64,000 bases of DNA from Rhodopirellula baltica SH 1 (GCF_000196115.1 NC_005027.1:6320001-6384000); one strand, 5' to 3'; numbered from the stretch's first letter, positions 46,714 to 57,218 are shown. The notes: generated by a model from the letters alone, not told the origin. Program-made: numbers and translations.

Positions 46714-49527
46714 TCAGACGTCTTCGTAGTCGTCGTCCTCGTATTCTTCTTCGTCGTAGTACTCTTCTTCCTCTTCCTCGTCTTCGTACTCTTCTTCGGC
46801 TTCGGTTTGCGAGGAGGCTTTGGGGGTGGCGGTGGTTCCGCCGGAGTCGTCGGTGATGCCTTGCATCGCGTTCCACTGTTCCATTGTCAGCAAGACTTCG
46901 CGTGACTTGGACCCGTTGTACTGGCCGACGATGCCGTCTTCGGCCATGTAGTCGACCAATCGTGCGGCTCGTCCATAGCCGATCCCTAGGCAACGCTGAA
47001 TCAGCGACAACGACCCGCGGCCTTCGCGAATCACGACTTCGATGGCGGATTCGTACAACTCATCTCGCTTGCGAAGCTTGTCGACGTCCATCTCGGATGC
47101 GTCGCCTTCTTCGTCGTTGATCTTCAAGTTCATCAGCTCGCCGACGAATTGCTGTTCGCCGCCACTGCTGCAGTGGTCACAGACACGATCGATCTCAGCG
47201 TCAGACAGGTAAGTCCCCTGCCCTCGAATCAGCGTGCTGGTGCCGGGCCACAGGAACAACATGTCACCGTTGCCGAGCAGCTTGTCCGCTCCGTTCTCAT
47301 CGAGCACAACGCGGCTGTCCGTTTTACTGGCGACCTGGAAACTCAGACGTGCGGGCAAGTTCGATTTGATCAGACCCGTGATGACGTCCACGGTTGGCTT
47401 TTGCGTTGCCAAGATCAAGTGAATTCCAACCGCCCGACTCTTTTGAGCCAAACGGATGATGTGTTGCTCGACGTCTTTGCCCGCCGTCATCATCAAGTCG
47501 GCCATTTCGTCGGCGATGATGACGATGAAGGGAAGCTTGTCTGGCACGTCCGTGTTCTCGTCGTCTTCATCGACTTCCAAACGACGCAGGACTTCATCGC
47601 GGCCGAGGTCATTGAAGCTGTTGATGTGACGCACACCGGCTTTGGCGAGCAGTGAGTAGCGCTCTTCCATCTTTTCAACGGCCCAGCCAAGGATCGCTTC
47701 GGCTTTCTTCATGTCCGTGATGACGGGGTGCATCAGGTGAGGCAGCCGGCCATAGCCAGACAGTTCGACCATCTTGGGGTCAATCATCAACAAGCGGACT
47801 TCGTCGGGCCGGCAGCACATCAGGATGCTGGTGATGATCGCGTTGAGACACACCGATTTACCGGTACCGGTTCGACCTGCGATCAACAGGTGAGGCATCT
47901 TGGCCAAGTCGACCGGCATCGGTTCGCCCGAGACGTCTTTGCCTAGGAAGACCGGGATGTTCATCTTCGAGATCCGCGAATCGGATTCTTCGATGACATC
48001 GCGAAGCCGGACGACTTGTCGGATCTCGTTGGGGACTTCAATGCCGACGGTGTTCTTGCCGGGGATCGGTGCAACGACGCGAACGCTGGGGACTCGCAGG
48101 GCGATGGCGAGGTCATCGGCGAGCGCGGTGATCTTGTTCAGACGCAGGCCGCGTTCAAGTTCCAATTCGTACTGCGCGATGACCGGACCGATTTCGACGT
48201 TGGTGACGGTGACGTTGAAGCCAAAGCTGCGAATGGTTTGTTGCAGCATCGCGCTCTTCTGCAATGCTTCGGCGTGTTGTTCTTCGTAGTCAAACCCGTC
48301 GCTGCCTTCGAGCAGTTCGAGACTGGGCAAGTGATACTGCGAGATGCCTTCGGGGGCGCCTTCTTGGACCGAGTCATAGAGCTCTTGTTTGGCGTCTTTC
48401 TTCTTAGGCATCTTGATCGTCGGCGATGGGCTTTCGTCGTGCGCAGAGTCGTTGCGCAGCGTCGTCGGTTCGCCTTCGACTTCCAAGTCACGCGTGGGAG
48501 CTTCTTCTTCCTCCTCTTCCCATTCCTCGTACTCGTATTCTTCTTCGAGTTCCTCGGGAGCTTCCTTCGACTTCTTGAGGCTGGTGCCGATTCCCGCCGC
48601 GGCAGCTAAACCGGCAGCACCGAGCTTGGCGACTTTCGCAAGCCCATTGGCGGGTGTTGCTTCTTCCGCTTCTTCGGTTTCGTCTTCTGCGGCTGCTTCG
48701 CGTTCTTTGGGATTGCGAAGCTTGATTGTAGGCCCGCTCTCGGCTGGTTCAGGCGGATCGATGCGGCCACCGTTGGGATCCAATGATGCATCGGATTCAT
48801 CACCATCGATCAAGATGGGGCCATCGAGGTCGCTGAATGGTTGCCGTCTGCGTCGAAGCGTGACCGGCATCGCCTTGGCGGCTTTGGCGAAGCCGCGGCG
48901 TGAAACTTTGGCACCGCCAAACAGCACGGTTCGTCCGGCGTAGACCAACATGTAATCCGTTGTCAGCAACAAGCCGACTGACAGCACCGTCAGTGTGAGA
49001 ATCCAAGAGCCGACGGGGTGGAAGTGTTGCAGCAGGAACGTCGAGGTCATTGCACCGAGGTAGCCACCGTTGCCGACGACGGGCATGCCGTTCAGTTCGA
49101 TGTCGGTCATCGCGGCGGCGGTGGTCACGGCCAGCAAGGTGATGCAGCCACCGAGCGAACGCAGAACGGGCGCGTTCATGTGACCGCGAATCAACAAGGC
49201 GGTCGCGATGCCTCCGCCGGCCGAGATTACCAGGGACGATCCAATGCCGACGGCGCTGAGCAGCATCGAGGAAATCAACGCGCCGAGCGAACCGCATGCG
49301 TTTTGGACGACATCGTTGGCGGGATAGACAGCCAGATCAGGTGTGAAGAATTGATTCAGGGGCCAAAACGGTGTGGGGACCGGATCAGCGGGGTCGTGCG
49401 TCAAAACGGAAACCAACGTTAACGCAGTCAACGCGACCAGCAGGAGTGCTGGGATATCGCGCCGAATGTCCACCGCGCGTGGCGGGGCGGAATCGTCGGC
49501 GTCAGCATTGGCTGTCGTCGTGGACAT
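46714..49527 (-). CDS. ftsK: DNA translocase FtsK/SpoIIIE
   Basis: Protein of 937 aa. The N-terminal membrane domain has about four hydrophobic segments (from residue 23 to about 190). A long acidic linker (about 220-380, many Glu runs) leads to the FtsK alpha-beta motor: Walker A GRTGTGKS at residues 551-558, LLMIDPKMVELSGYGRLPHL, Walker B IVIIADEMADLMM, HLILATQKPTVDVITG and FQVASKTDSRVVLDENGADKLLG. A winged-helix gamma domain (RGSLSLIQRCLGIGYGRAARLVDYMAEDGIVG) is present, which in E. coli reads KOPS sites and contacts XerD. The protein ends in an unusual tail of nearly pure Glu, Asp and Tyr (about 35 residues). It pumps DNA during chromosome segregation. Planctomycetes divide without FtsZ, so its link to division differs from E. 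coli. Confidence 0.96.
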   Translation of the reverse strand: MSTTTANADADDSAPPRAVDIRRDIPALLLVALTALTLVSVLTHDPADPVPTPFWPLNQFFTPDLAVYPANDVVQNACGSLGALISSMLLSAVGIGSSLVISAGGGIATALLIRGHMNAPVLRSLGGCITLLAVTTAAAMTDIELNGMPVVGNGGYLGAMTSTFLLQHFHPVGSWILTLTVLSVGLLLTTDYMLVYAGRTVLFGGAKVSRRGFAKAAKAMPVTLRRRRQPFSDLDGPILIDGDESDASLDPNGGRIDPPEPAESGPTIKLRNPKEREAAAEDETEEAEEATPANGLAKVAKLGAAGLAAAAGIGTSLKKSKEAPEELEEEYEYEEWEEEEEEAPTRDLEVEGEPTTLRNDSAHDESPSPTIKMPKKKDAKQELYDSVQEGAPEGISQYHLPSLELLEGSDGFDYEEQHAEALQKSAMLQQTIRSFGFNVTVTNVEIGPVIAQYELELERGLRLNKITALADDLAIALRVPSVRVVAPIPGKNTVGIEVPNEIRQVVRLRDVIEESDSRISKMNIPVFLGKDVSGEPMPVDLAKMPHLLIAGRTGTGKSVCLNAIITSILMCCRPDEVRLLMIDPKMVELSGYGRLPHLMHPVITDMKKAEAILGWAVEKMEERYSLLAKAGVRHINSFNDLGRDEVLRRLEVDEDDENTDVPDKLPFIVIIADEMADLMMTAGKDVEQHIIRLAQKSRAVGIHLILATQKPTVDVITGLIKSNLPARLSFQVASKTDSRVVLDENGADKLLGNGDMLFLWPGTSTLIRGQGTYLSDAEIDRVCDHCSSGGEQQFVGELMNLKINDEEGDASEMDVDKLRKRDELYESAIEVVIREGRGSLSLIQRCLGIGYGRAARLVDYMAEDGIVGQYNGSKSREVLLTMEQWNAMQGITDDSGGTTATPKASSQTEAEEEYEDEEEEEEYYDEEEYEDDDYEDV

Positions 49528-49960
49528 GGCGTTGAGTTGGAAAGGCCGGAGTGTGAAATGAAGCGAGTTGTGGGGGCGCGGTTGGGGCTGGGGGCCTTGC
49601 TGACGCGGCGGGTTGTGATGGTGGGGCGGCTGATTGCTGGATGAATTCGGCGATGGGATTGGTGCGGGAGGCAGGGATTGAATCCAACGCGTGTGCCCTC
49701 CCCTCGCCTCGCTCGACCCTCCCAGGGGGAGGGTGATGTGTTCTTGGTCGCTGGTGGCTGGATTCGCCAGAATTCAGAGATTTGCGTTCGTCTGAGGTCC
49801 GAATTCGGCGACGCGAGCCGACAACTTGGGCGCATCTACCCGCTTTCGTCGACAGTCTGGCAAGGTGCCCTACAACTCGACCGCGGCGAGCGTCATAATC
49901 GCTCGTTTTCCCCATCGCATCACATTTGGATGCCCACGACCTCGTGGGAACGAAAACGGC
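49528..49960. repeat. Divergent intergenic region between ftsK and guaB with repeat pieces
   Basis: It holds a B half (49595-49620), an F-like pyrimidine-rich element (49691-49738) and a degenerate A copy (49751-49815). The final 140 bp are free of repeats and probably carry the guaB promoter. The frame upstream of guaB is open back to 49826 but has no IMPDH homology. Confidence 0.6.
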
Positions 49961-51445
49961 ATGTTTGACGACAAAATCGGCGACCTCGGAGTAACCTTCG
50001 ACGATGTCCTGTTGCAACCTCGATACAGCGAGGTCGTGCCTAGCGAGGTGGACGTCAGCAGCCAGATGACCCAGCGAATTCGGCTGCAGATCCCGCTGAT
50101 CTCGTCTCCGATGGACACGGTGACCGAGTCCGAAATGGCGATTGCCCTGGCGAAAGAGGGCGGTTTGGGCATTGTGCACAAGAATTTGTCGGTTCGACGA
50201 CAGACTGAAGAGGTCCTGAAGGTCAAACGCTCGGCCAACGGGATCATCGTCAATCCGGTGACATTGAATCCCGCTCAAAAAGTCAGTGCGGCGGCGGAGT
50301 TGATGGACCGGGCAAACGTCTCCGGGATCCCGATTGTCGAGGATGATCGCACTCTGGCGGGAATTTTGACGCGGCGTGATCTGAGGTTCTTGGAAGACCC
50401 CGACATGCCCATTTCCCAGGTAATGACACGTGAAAACTTGGTCACGGCGGTTGGGAATGTAACGCTTGCGCAAGCTGAGAAGATTTTAACGGAAAAAAGG
50501 GTCGAGAAACTTCTCCTGATTGACGAAGAAAGAAAACTGACGGGGTTAATCACGATTCGCGACATCGACATGATGAAGCGTTACCCGCGGGCCTGCAAAG
50601 ATCCGCAGGGACGTCTTCGGGTCGGAGCCGCGATTGGCGTGGGTGACTATGAACGAGCGGAAAGCTTGATCGGCAAAGGTGTCGACGTGCTGGTGGTCGA
50701 CTCGGCTCATGGACACAGCCGCAATGTGATTGAAACCGTTCGAGAGATTAAGCAGAACAAGTCATGGGACATTGATGTCGTAGCGGGGAACGTCGCAACG
50801 GCCGAGGGCGCAGCAGATTTGATTGCGGCCGGAGCTGACGCGGTGAAGGTTGGCATCGGTCCGGGATCGATTTGCACCACACGGGTGATCAGTGGCATTG
50901 GAGTGCCTCAGGTCACCGCGATTTTAAGTGCGGTGAAGGTCGCTCAAGAGAAGAACATTCCTGTCATTGCGGACGGAGGAATCCGTTTTAGCGGTGACAT
51001 CACCAAAGCAATCGCCGCTGGGGCGAGCACCGTGATGATCGGCAGTTTGTTTGCCGGTTTGGCGGAAAGTCCTGGCAAGATGATTTTGTACCAAGGTCGT
51101 ACCTTCAAGGCGTACCGTGGGATGGGATCGATGGGTGCGATGGTGAAGGGAAGCAGTGATCGGTATCGCCAAAAAGGCACCGAGGCGGGCAAGCTTGTCC
51201 CCGAAGGTGTCGAAGGACGCGTGCCGTTCAAAGGCCCGCTCAGTGATTACGCCTACCAGTTGGTCGGTGGTTTGCGTGCGGGCATGGGATATGTCGGTAC
51301 ACGGACGATCGAAGAACTCCGCCGGGACGCGAAATTCATTCGCGTGTCGGCCGCTACGGTGAGGGAGAACCACCCGCATGACATTGCGATCACACAAGAA
51401 GCGCCCAACTACAGTCCCGATGTTCACTCGGGCGACGCCGGTTGA
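49961..51445 (+). CDS. guaB: IMP dehydrogenase
   Basis: Protein of 494 aa that oxidises IMP to XMP with NAD+, the first committed step to GMP. ATG 49961 is chosen because the usual IMPDH start ([19 protein letters not shown]) follows within 10 residues. [10 protein letters not shown] and GGLGIVHKN open the TIM barrel. A CBS pair lies at about residues 95-210 ([32 protein letters not shown]). The catalytic loop is [11 protein letters not shown] with Cys at about 305, and the flap includes [10 protein letters not shown] and [19 protein letters not shown]. Length is normal for the family. Its 3' end overlaps the next gene by 26 bp, suggesting co-transcription with an exported protein of unknown role. 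Confidence 0.97.
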   Translation: MFDDKIGDLGVTFDDVLLQPRYSEVVPSEVDVSSQMTQRIRLQIPLISSPMDTVTESEMAIALAKEGGLGIVHKNLSVRRQTEEVLKVKRSANGIIVNPVTLNPAQKVSAAAELMDRANVSGIPIVEDDRTLAGILTRRDLRFLEDPDMPISQVMTRENLVTAVGNVTLAQAEKILTEKRVEKLLLIDEERKLTGLITIRDIDMMKRYPRACKDPQGRLRVGAAIGVGDYERAESLIGKGVDVLVVDSAHGHSRNVIETVREIKQNKSWDIDVVAGNVATAEGAADLIAAGADAVKVGIGPGSICTTRVISGIGVPQVTAILSAVKVAQEKNIPVIADGGIRFSGDITKAIAAGASTVMIGSLFAGLAESPGKMILYQGRTFKAYRGMGSMGAMVKGSSDRYRQKGTEAGKLVPEGVEGRVPFKGPLSDYAYQLVGGLRAGMGYVGTRTIEELRRDAKFIRVSAATVRENHPHDIAITQEAPNYSPDVHSGDAG

Positions 51446-53282
51446 GGCAAACGTTCCGACGACCAGCCGCCTGAGTTCATTGCCAGGCAGGTTGGTCCGC
51501 CGACGATGGTTGGCCGCTTGCATCGCGGCCGGCTTCAGCGTCGGTGCTCTTTCCGCCAGTTCGGCGGTCATGGCCCAAGACAGCTTTGGCCCCACCCGCG
51601 TGAACTCACCCACGCATCCTCTCACGGCGACCACTTCGCCGGCTCCGGTGCAACCGGTTGGTCAACCGATCCCGCGGATGCGTACCGCGGATTTGCTGCA
51701 GGCTCAACCGAGCCAGCCCGCTGCCTCGCAAGACTCGCCCATGCGTCGTCCCGGTTGGGATTTGCAATGGCGAAAGAGCCCTCAGATTGCATCCGAAGAA
51801 GCGGCTCGGATCAGCAACGCGGCATTCCAAGGGCCAGCTCCTCAGCAACACGAAACATCGTTCCAGCAATCGGTCGCTCACGCCCAGCCGATGCACCAAG
51901 CAGCGGACGGTCATGCGGATCAAGCTGGCTCGGCAGTGATTGTTGTGTCGGGAACCAGCCGACGTAACCAAGACGCAGCCACCGATTCAATTCATCCGGC
52001 TGCATTCCTGCAGCAACCCGGATCTGGCTTTGGCCTGCCTGAGTTTGATGCTGCACCGCCCGCCGACGCACAACCCATTTCGCCTCCATCGTCGGGCGGA
52101 TTCGGCATGCCCAGCGATAGTGGGCCTGCCAGTGGCAGCGGCAACCGACCCAATTGGAACGCCAATCCATTCCGCGATGAAGCGGGTGCCAATCCGAACG
52201 CAGTACCCAGCAACGGACTCAACTCACCCGTTGAGATGGTTCCACCGGGATTGGAAGAACTGCCAGTTCCTGGGTTGGATTCACCCGACATGACTCCCGA
52301 TTCATTCGGCCAACCGGATGCATTGGGGCAACCTGATTCGGGCTCGTCGATTCGCGACATGCTTCAAGACGAATCCAATCTGCCAAAGCAACCGCAGCGA
52401 TCGGATCTGGAAACTCAGCCGTCGCCTTCGGACCGCTTTGAGTCCAACCCGTTTGATCGCCGCAATGAAGAGCAGCGAAACCGTGACGAGTTGGATCGGA
52501 TGGAATTGGAAGCTCAAGACGGAGGCCGTTTGCGTCCACAAGCTGATCGCGACGACGCTGCGATCATGGGCGACGACGATGGCCCAAGCCGCCGAGCCAG
52601 CGGGTTGTCATGCGACGACTTCCGCTCTCGTATCGCAGCACAAACGATCGATCAAGTGTCGCTGGATATCAGCCCACCGTATCGTCCCGATGTGATTGAC
52701 GAAGACGAATACGTGAAGCTGAAAGAACGCTTTGACGAGCGTCAAGAATCCAGGACTTGGCGAAGCATTGATGGGCGTCCGATGGGCACCGGCCGGTTGG
52801 TTGATCTGGCCTATGAGAAGGCTGTGATCGTGACCGAGTTCGGGGCTCGTGAAGAGTTGCCGATCAATCGGCTGAGCGAAGCAGATCTGGGGTTCATCTC
52901 CGAGAACTGGGGATTGCCAACGGAGTGTTTGCTGGAACAAGTCGCCTTCACTCCGCGTCGTTGGAAACCGACGACTGTGGTCTGGGCTGCGTCGAACTTG
53001 TGCCACAAACCGTTGTACTTCGAAGAAGTCAACTTGGAACGTTACGGTCACACCGCGGGACCCGTGTTGCAACCGGTTCTGTCGTCGGCACACTTCTTCG
53101 CGAACATTGCCGTGCTGCCGTACAAGATGGGTGTGCACTCGCCGCATGAATGCCAGTATGCATTGGGCTACTACCGTCCTGGCAACTGTGCTCCTTGGAT
53201 CATCCCACCAGTGCCGTTGAGCCTGAAGGGTGCTTGGTACCAGGCCGCTGCGGTCACCGGCACAGCACTCTTGGTTCCCTGA
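51420..53282 (+). CDS. Exported planctomycete protein with SHD1-like domain
   Basis: Protein of 620 aa from ATG 51420, overlapping the end of guaB by 26 bp in another frame (ATG 51378 is possible but lengthens the overlap). [20 protein letters not shown] with AQD after it is a signal peptide. Residues about 60-400 are low complexity, rich in Pro, Gln, Ser and Asp. The conserved part is C-terminal: [20 protein letters not shown] through [14 protein letters not shown] resembles the SLA1 homology domain 1 (SHD1) found in many planctomycete proteins, followed by a Cys- and Trp-containing region ([29 protein letters not shown]). No enzymatic motif is visible. Its function is unknown, and the link to guaB may only be positional. 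Confidence 0.75.
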   Translation: MFTRATPVEANVPTTSRLSSLPGRLVRRRWLAACIAAGFSVGALSASSAVMAQDSFGPTRVNSPTHPLTATTSPAPVQPVGQPIPRMRTADLLQAQPSQPAASQDSPMRRPGWDLQWRKSPQIASEEAARISNAAFQGPAPQQHETSFQQSVAHAQPMHQAADGHADQAGSAVIVVSGTSRRNQDAATDSIHPAAFLQQPGSGFGLPEFDAAPPADAQPISPPSSGGFGMPSDSGPASGSGNRPNWNANPFRDEAGANPNAVPSNGLNSPVEMVPPGLEELPVPGLDSPDMTPDSFGQPDALGQPDSGSSIRDMLQDESNLPKQPQRSDLETQPSPSDRFESNPFDRRNEEQRNRDELDRMELEAQDGGRLRPQADRDDAAIMGDDDGPSRRASGLSCDDFRSRIAAQTIDQVSLDISPPYRPDVIDEDEYVKLKERFDERQESRTWRSIDGRPMGTGRLVDLAYEKAVIVTEFGAREELPINRLSEADLGFISENWGLPTECLLEQVAFTPRRWKPTTVVWAASNLCHKPLYFEEVNLERYGHTAGPVLQPVLSSAHFFANIAVLPYKMGVHSPHECQYALGYYRPGNCAPWIIPPVPLSLKGAWYQAAAVTGTALLVP

Positions 53283-53826
53283 TACTGACCTAGCCGCGTG
53301 GTCTCACCACGCGGCCGGTTGAGGCAAAAATGTCGTAGCCGGATTCGCCAGAATTCGGACGCCAACCAATTCGTGCATCTGAATTCTGGCGAATCCAGCT
53401 ACTTCGCTTTCGTCGTAATCCGCCGCGTTAGCAAGGCCACTGGAACTCGCCATCAAACCGGTTCTTTTCGGATGCAAGTCAGCCACAGAGGTCACCGAGG
53501 ACACGGAGGTGTCGCTGTGGTGGTTGCTCAATGGATCAGTTCCAAGTTGTGTTCGATGAACTCTGATTCCTCTGTGGCAGGCAACCAGATATCTCCGTAG
53601 CCAGATTCGCCAGAATTCAGATTGCCTGCTGAGTCGAACGTCTGAATTCTGGCGAATTCAGCTACTCAGTGTGCTCGGTGGCAGATTTCTCCTGGATCAA
53701 TGATTGGTTGACGCAATCTGCCGGGACATTTGAACGGTCGGACTCGAATTTCGTCGGTCATATGTGCGGCAAATGCAACCTCACCTATCACGGAAAATCG
53801 AGGTGCAGTTCGCTATAACGTAGCGA
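53283..53826. repeat. Intergenic hairpins and repeats (A, B, D, A)
   Basis: A perfect 9-bp hairpin GCCGCGTGG / CCACGCGGC (53293-53315) lies 10 bp after the stop and may be a terminator without a T tract. Full A copies lie at 53335-53402 and 53597-53665. A reversed B half (CCGCCGCGTTAGCAAGGCC) lies at about 53415-53442 and a D copy at about 53482-53582. From 53666 to 53826 I see nothing further apart from the likely promoter of the next gene. Confidence 0.7.
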
Positions 53827-55767
53827 ATGAACACCACGTCCAAGAGCGATTCAGAGCCGACTTTGACGGAGTCGGTGGCTGACATGATCGAGCGGCTCGG
53901 CGAGCCTCCGGCGGACATTTGGGACCGCTTGGTCGATGACGCGGAAAAGCGGTCTAGCAATTCTGGTTCGCCGGATGCGGATGCTGTATCGCTTCGCTCG
54001 GCAAGCCATCTCTTTTGGCAAACGCATGGCATCAATTATCGTGGGCAACTCGCGCGCCTCGATGTTGAAGACTCCGTGAGCGGTTCGCTGGCAATTGAGA
54101 GCGAACGCGGATTGGAGGTTGCTGATGATGGCGAGTCGGAGGGACTCCGGTTGAGCGATCCAGTTGAGCTAGCGGGTTCAGGATCAAAGTCGAACAAGCC
54201 ATCCAATCGCAAATTGATCTGGATCGGCGTTGTTGCCGGGGTGGCCTTCGTTGGCGCGGCGTTGTACTGGTGGCCAAGATCGAATCCGCAAGTTGCAATG
54301 TCTTCGGACGCACCTGAAGGGCTAGTTCAGCAACATAGACAAGACGCAGATGTGTTCTCGGCGGGGTTCATTGAGACAGATGATGACTCGGCGATGGAGT
54401 TGAGCAATTTGATGGAGACGGTCTCGTCACAACCATCAGGGGCAACCAATGTCGATACGACAAGCTTCGATCTGGACGCTTCTGAGATTGTGGGCACCAA
54501 AGCGGATGCGAGTCCTTCGACGGGCCAGGCAACCGAGATGACGACGTCGGCGTTTTCGCTGGATGCGTTGATTCCATCGCAGGCTGCGGCGACGACATCA
54601 ACCGACGGTGAGGTTTCGCGATCGATCGGCAAAGTCGCAAGCGATGTCGACGAATCTTCCGGTGCTGCGATGATCGCGGCGGGTGATGCAGACCGAACCT
54701 CGTTTGGTGGTGGCGAGGAAGCGGATGTGATGAGTGACGGCGACCAAGCTGGGATGGAAGTGGATGCGGTGACCGCATCCACGGAGGAATCCAGCGTTGG
54801 CGATTCAAATGATTTGTTCGTTTCGTTGCCGCCGATTCCGTCCGGTGATGTTTCGGATGCCGACAGCAGTTCTTGGCCGTTGTTGTCGTTGCAAGACGCT
54901 GCGTTGAGATTTCCAAATCGAGTCACTGAGTTCAAAATCGCGGAGGCACGGCTCGAGGTTGTTTCCATCATCAGGCAATCGGATGAGACTGCAATCGCCG
55001 AAGTTCGTGTGGATGTCAAAGAACAGGCCTCGCGATTCAAATGGTTGTCGGCTTCCCGGAACGCGGATCGGAGTTCGTTGATTCATGGCCGGATGGAGGT
55101 CGCTGCGGGACGTCGTGTTTACATGCGTCCGAGTTTGCAAAGTGATGCGATTGCCATCGATTTGGCGGAGCGTGATGTGAAGATGAAATGGGATCTTTCG
55201 GCGCCGCCGGTGCCGAAGCAGGCTCGAATCACGATGGAGTTGCAAGTTCCGGACGAAGTCGATGTGGGCTGGGTCGAGCCCATCGAAAATGAATCGCCTC
55301 GGAAGGTGCGAGGCATCGCGGTATTAAGCCAGCAAGATTCTGAATCGGTAGCGGTGGTGGTTCGTGTCGACGTCCAAACGACGCGGATGATGACGGTCCG
55401 CGTCCGGTTTGGCGCGAGGTTGGATCCATCGATGCCATGGCAATGGACGGACCGCGAGGATGTCTCGCAAACGTTGGCCGTGGTGACGCGCCAGATGGAA
55501 TTGGCGGACCTGAGGCACGCTGAGTTGGAAGCCGCCGTCTCACGAGCCGAAAGTGCACGGGCGCGGCGTTTGGAGGCTCGCTTGGATCAACAGTTGGACC
55601 AACTTGAGAGTCAGCAGAAGAGCTTGAAGATGTTTGCTGAACGCTTGGCAGAGCTGGATCAGTTGATCGCGATGCTGGCGGGGCAAGCGAATCTCGAAGC
55701 CGAGTTGTTTGTTTCTTGGCCCGACGATGAACAGCCGATTTTGCGACTGACGTCGACCGATGGCTAA
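53827..55767 (+). CDS. Single-pass membrane protein with C-terminal coiled coil, unknown function
   Basis: Protein of 646 aa. Residues 1-130 are acidic and presumably cytoplasmic. One transmembrane helix follows (LIWIGVVAGVAFVGAALYWW, about residues 136-155). Then comes a long low-complexity Ser/Asp/Glu/Ala-rich extracytoplasmic stretch to about residue 335, then a folded-looking region (ALRFPNRVTEFKIAEARLEV to MPWQWTDREDVSQTL). The end is a coiled coil of about 75 residues rich in Arg, Leu, Glu and Gln (about 555-630). The N-terminus (WDRLVDDAEKRS, SLRSASHLFWQTHGI) resembles an anti-sigma-like cytoplasmic tail only vaguely, and I do not assign that role. I recognise no family. The stop is 6 bp from a family A palindrome shared with the convergent gene. 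Confidence 0.7.
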   Translation: MNTTSKSDSEPTLTESVADMIERLGEPPADIWDRLVDDAEKRSSNSGSPDADAVSLRSASHLFWQTHGINYRGQLARLDVEDSVSGSLAIESERGLEVADDGESEGLRLSDPVELAGSGSKSNKPSNRKLIWIGVVAGVAFVGAALYWWPRSNPQVAMSSDAPEGLVQQHRQDADVFSAGFIETDDDSAMELSNLMETVSSQPSGATNVDTTSFDLDASEIVGTKADASPSTGQATEMTTSAFSLDALIPSQAAATTSTDGEVSRSIGKVASDVDESSGAAMIAAGDADRTSFGGGEEADVMSDGDQAGMEVDAVTASTEESSVGDSNDLFVSLPPIPSGDVSDADSSSWPLLSLQDAALRFPNRVTEFKIAEARLEVVSIIRQSDETAIAEVRVDVKEQASRFKWLSASRNADRSSLIHGRMEVAAGRRVYMRPSLQSDAIAIDLAERDVKMKWDLSAPPVPKQARITMELQVPDEVDVGWVEPIENESPRKVRGIAVLSQQDSESVAVVVRVDVQTTRMMTVRVRFGARLDPSMPWQWTDREDVSQTLAVVTRQMELADLRHAELEAAVSRAESARARRLEARLDQQLDQLESQQKSLKMFAERLAELDQLIAMLAGQANLEAELFVSWPDDEQPILRLTSTDG

Positions 55768-55773
55768 GTCTTG

Positions 55774-55841
55774 GTAGCTGGATTCGCCAGAATTCAGATG
55801 GTTGAAGTTGGTGGGATCCGAATTCCGGCGAATCCGGCTAC
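55774..55841. repeat. Family A palindrome between two convergent genes
   Basis: Full copy starting GTAGCTGGATTCGCC and ending GGCGAATCCGGCTAC. It fills the whole space between convergent stops at 55767 and 55848, with 6 bp left on each side, so it may serve as a shared bidirectional 3' end. Confidence 0.85.
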
Positions 55842-55847
55842 GGGCAA

Positions 55848-56720
55848 TCACTCGGATTCGGCCTCTGGAGCCCCGAGGGATTTGCCTTCGTCTGAATTGG
55901 CATTGTCGGCATCTTCAGATTCGATGGCTTCGTCTTTGTCGCGATCGCCTCGTTTGCTGCGTCGTGAACGACGTTCGTTCGGTGGAGGTGTTTCGCCATA
56001 GACGCGGTCGGTGGTGATCTGAATCGATTCCGCTTTGACTTTGGTTTCGTCCGGCGGCTGATAGAAGCCTCGCACTTGCACAGCGTCACCAGGTTGGGCC
56101 AGCGACAAGTTGTTAACTCGAATTTGCAGTTCCAAGTCCGGCGAAGTCATTGTTTGGACGGGAACATTGCCGGCGCGAAGGGCGACGCCTTGCGGGGTGA
56201 GTGCCATCAGGTTGCCAACCACGGTCACGGGGCCGGTTGGAGGTCCCGCGTTGCCACGTTGCGGTGGTTTGCTTGGATGAACGCCAGGCTGATAGTTTTC
56301 TCGCTCACGGCCTTTGAGTAGCTTCGCATTGACCGGCGCGAAAAGCTCAAGCTTGCTAACCGGCTCCATCGGAGCACCGTTCGGTCCGAGGTTGGCTTTG
56401 AAGCGAACTAGCATGCCGGGACGCAAATAGGCTGGCAAGGCTTTCGCGGTGAAGGTCAGCTGCGAGACCGAATCGGGAGTTTGCACCATCACTTCGGTGC
56501 CGTCTTCCCGTTCGATTGTCAGAATCATGCCGCGAGAAGCGACCAATTTTCCTTTGAATGAGGTGATCTCGCTGGCTGCATCGAGAGCGGGCCTGTTGCC
56601 AAATCCTTGTGCTGACGAGTCCGCAGGCGTGATGAGTAGCAATCCGAAGAAGACCACCAGGCCGCCAACGATTCGTTGAACGGCCGGTCGGGAAGCAGCG
56701 ATGATCTCAAGCAGCGACAT
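55848..56720 (-). CDS. Exported protein of unknown function
   Basis: Protein of 290 aa. The signal peptide has a hydrophobic core RIVGGLVVFFGLLLIT and a cleavage site near SSAQG. The mature protein has two similar beta-rich parts that read like OB or TOBE folds: FKGKLVASRGMILTIEREDG with VMVQTPDS, and TVVGNLMALTPQGVALRAGN with LELQIRVNNLSLAQPGDAVQ. The C-terminus (about 240-290) is a charged, disordered tail rich in Arg then Asp, Glu and Ser. I recognise no named family. It lies 39 bp downstream of ndk on the same strand and is probably the last gene of that cluster. Confidence 0.7.
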   Translation of the reverse strand: MSLLEIIAASRPAVQRIVGGLVVFFGLLLITPADSSAQGFGNRPALDAASEITSFKGKLVASRGMILTIEREDGTEVMVQTPDSVSQLTFTAKALPAYLRPGMLVRFKANLGPNGAPMEPVSKLELFAPVNAKLLKGRERENYQPGVHPSKPPQRGNAGPPTGPVTVVGNLMALTPQGVALRAGNVPVQTMTSPDLELQIRVNNLSLAQPGDAVQVRGFYQPPDETKVKAESIQITTDRVYGETPPPNERRSRRSKRGDRDKDEAIESEDADNANSDEGKSLGAPEAESE

Positions 56721-56759
56721 GGGTTGCCTCAGGTGGGAAGGAGGGAACCCAAATTATAA

Positions 56760-57218
56760 CTATTCGTCGTCGGCACGCATGAAAGGCGTCAGGACGAGCG
56801 AGTAGTCGCAGAATTCGTCGGCGTTAAAGTACAGGTCCAGTTCTCGCTGGGCTGATTCTTCACTGTCGCTGGCGTGAACCAAGTTCATTTGACGGCTGCT
56901 GCTGTAGTCACCTCGCAGGGTGCCAGGCGCGGCTTGCAAACCGTTGGTGGCGCCGAGCATGTCGCGGACGACGCGAATGACTTCCAGGCCTTCCAGAGCG
57001 ATCGCCACGACAGGAGCCGAGGTGATGAACTCTTCCAGCGAGGGGTAAAACGGTTTTTCGACGTGTTCGGCGTAGTGTTGCTTGGACAACTCAGGCGTCA
57101 CTTGCAGCAACTTCATGGCAACGATGTGCAATCCCTTGGCTTCGAATCGGGACAGCACGTCACCGATCAGGCGGCGTTGGACACAATCAGGTTTGAGCAA
57201 GACGAGGGTGCGTTGCAT
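56760..57218 (-). CDS. ndk: Nucleoside diphosphate kinase
   Basis: Protein of 152 aa that transfers the gamma-phosphate from ATP to nucleoside diphosphates through a phospho-histidine. It has TLVLLKPDCVQRRLIGDVLSRF at the start (Lys in the usual nucleotide-binding place), YAEHVEKPFYPSL, APVVAIALEG, and the active-site segment NLVHASDSEESA containing the catalytic His, where Ala replaces the more common Gly after it. Length and motifs are normal. Its neighbours downstream and upstream on the minus strand are spaced by 39 and 76 bp, so it may be part of a four-gene unit with a thioesterase and a membrane protein. Confidence 0.95.
   Translation of the reverse strand: MQRTLVLLKPDCVQRRLIGDVLSRFEAKGLHIVAMKLLQVTPELSKQHYAEHVEKPFYPSLEEFITSAPVVAIALEGLEVIRVVRDMLGATNGLQAAPGTLRGDYSSSRQMNLVHASDSEESAQRELDLYFNADEFCDYSLVLTPFMRADDE

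Noticed and set aside
49826..49960. 5' extension of guaB to 49826
   Set aside because: The 45 extra residues have no IMPDH similarity, and the normal family start follows ATG 49961.
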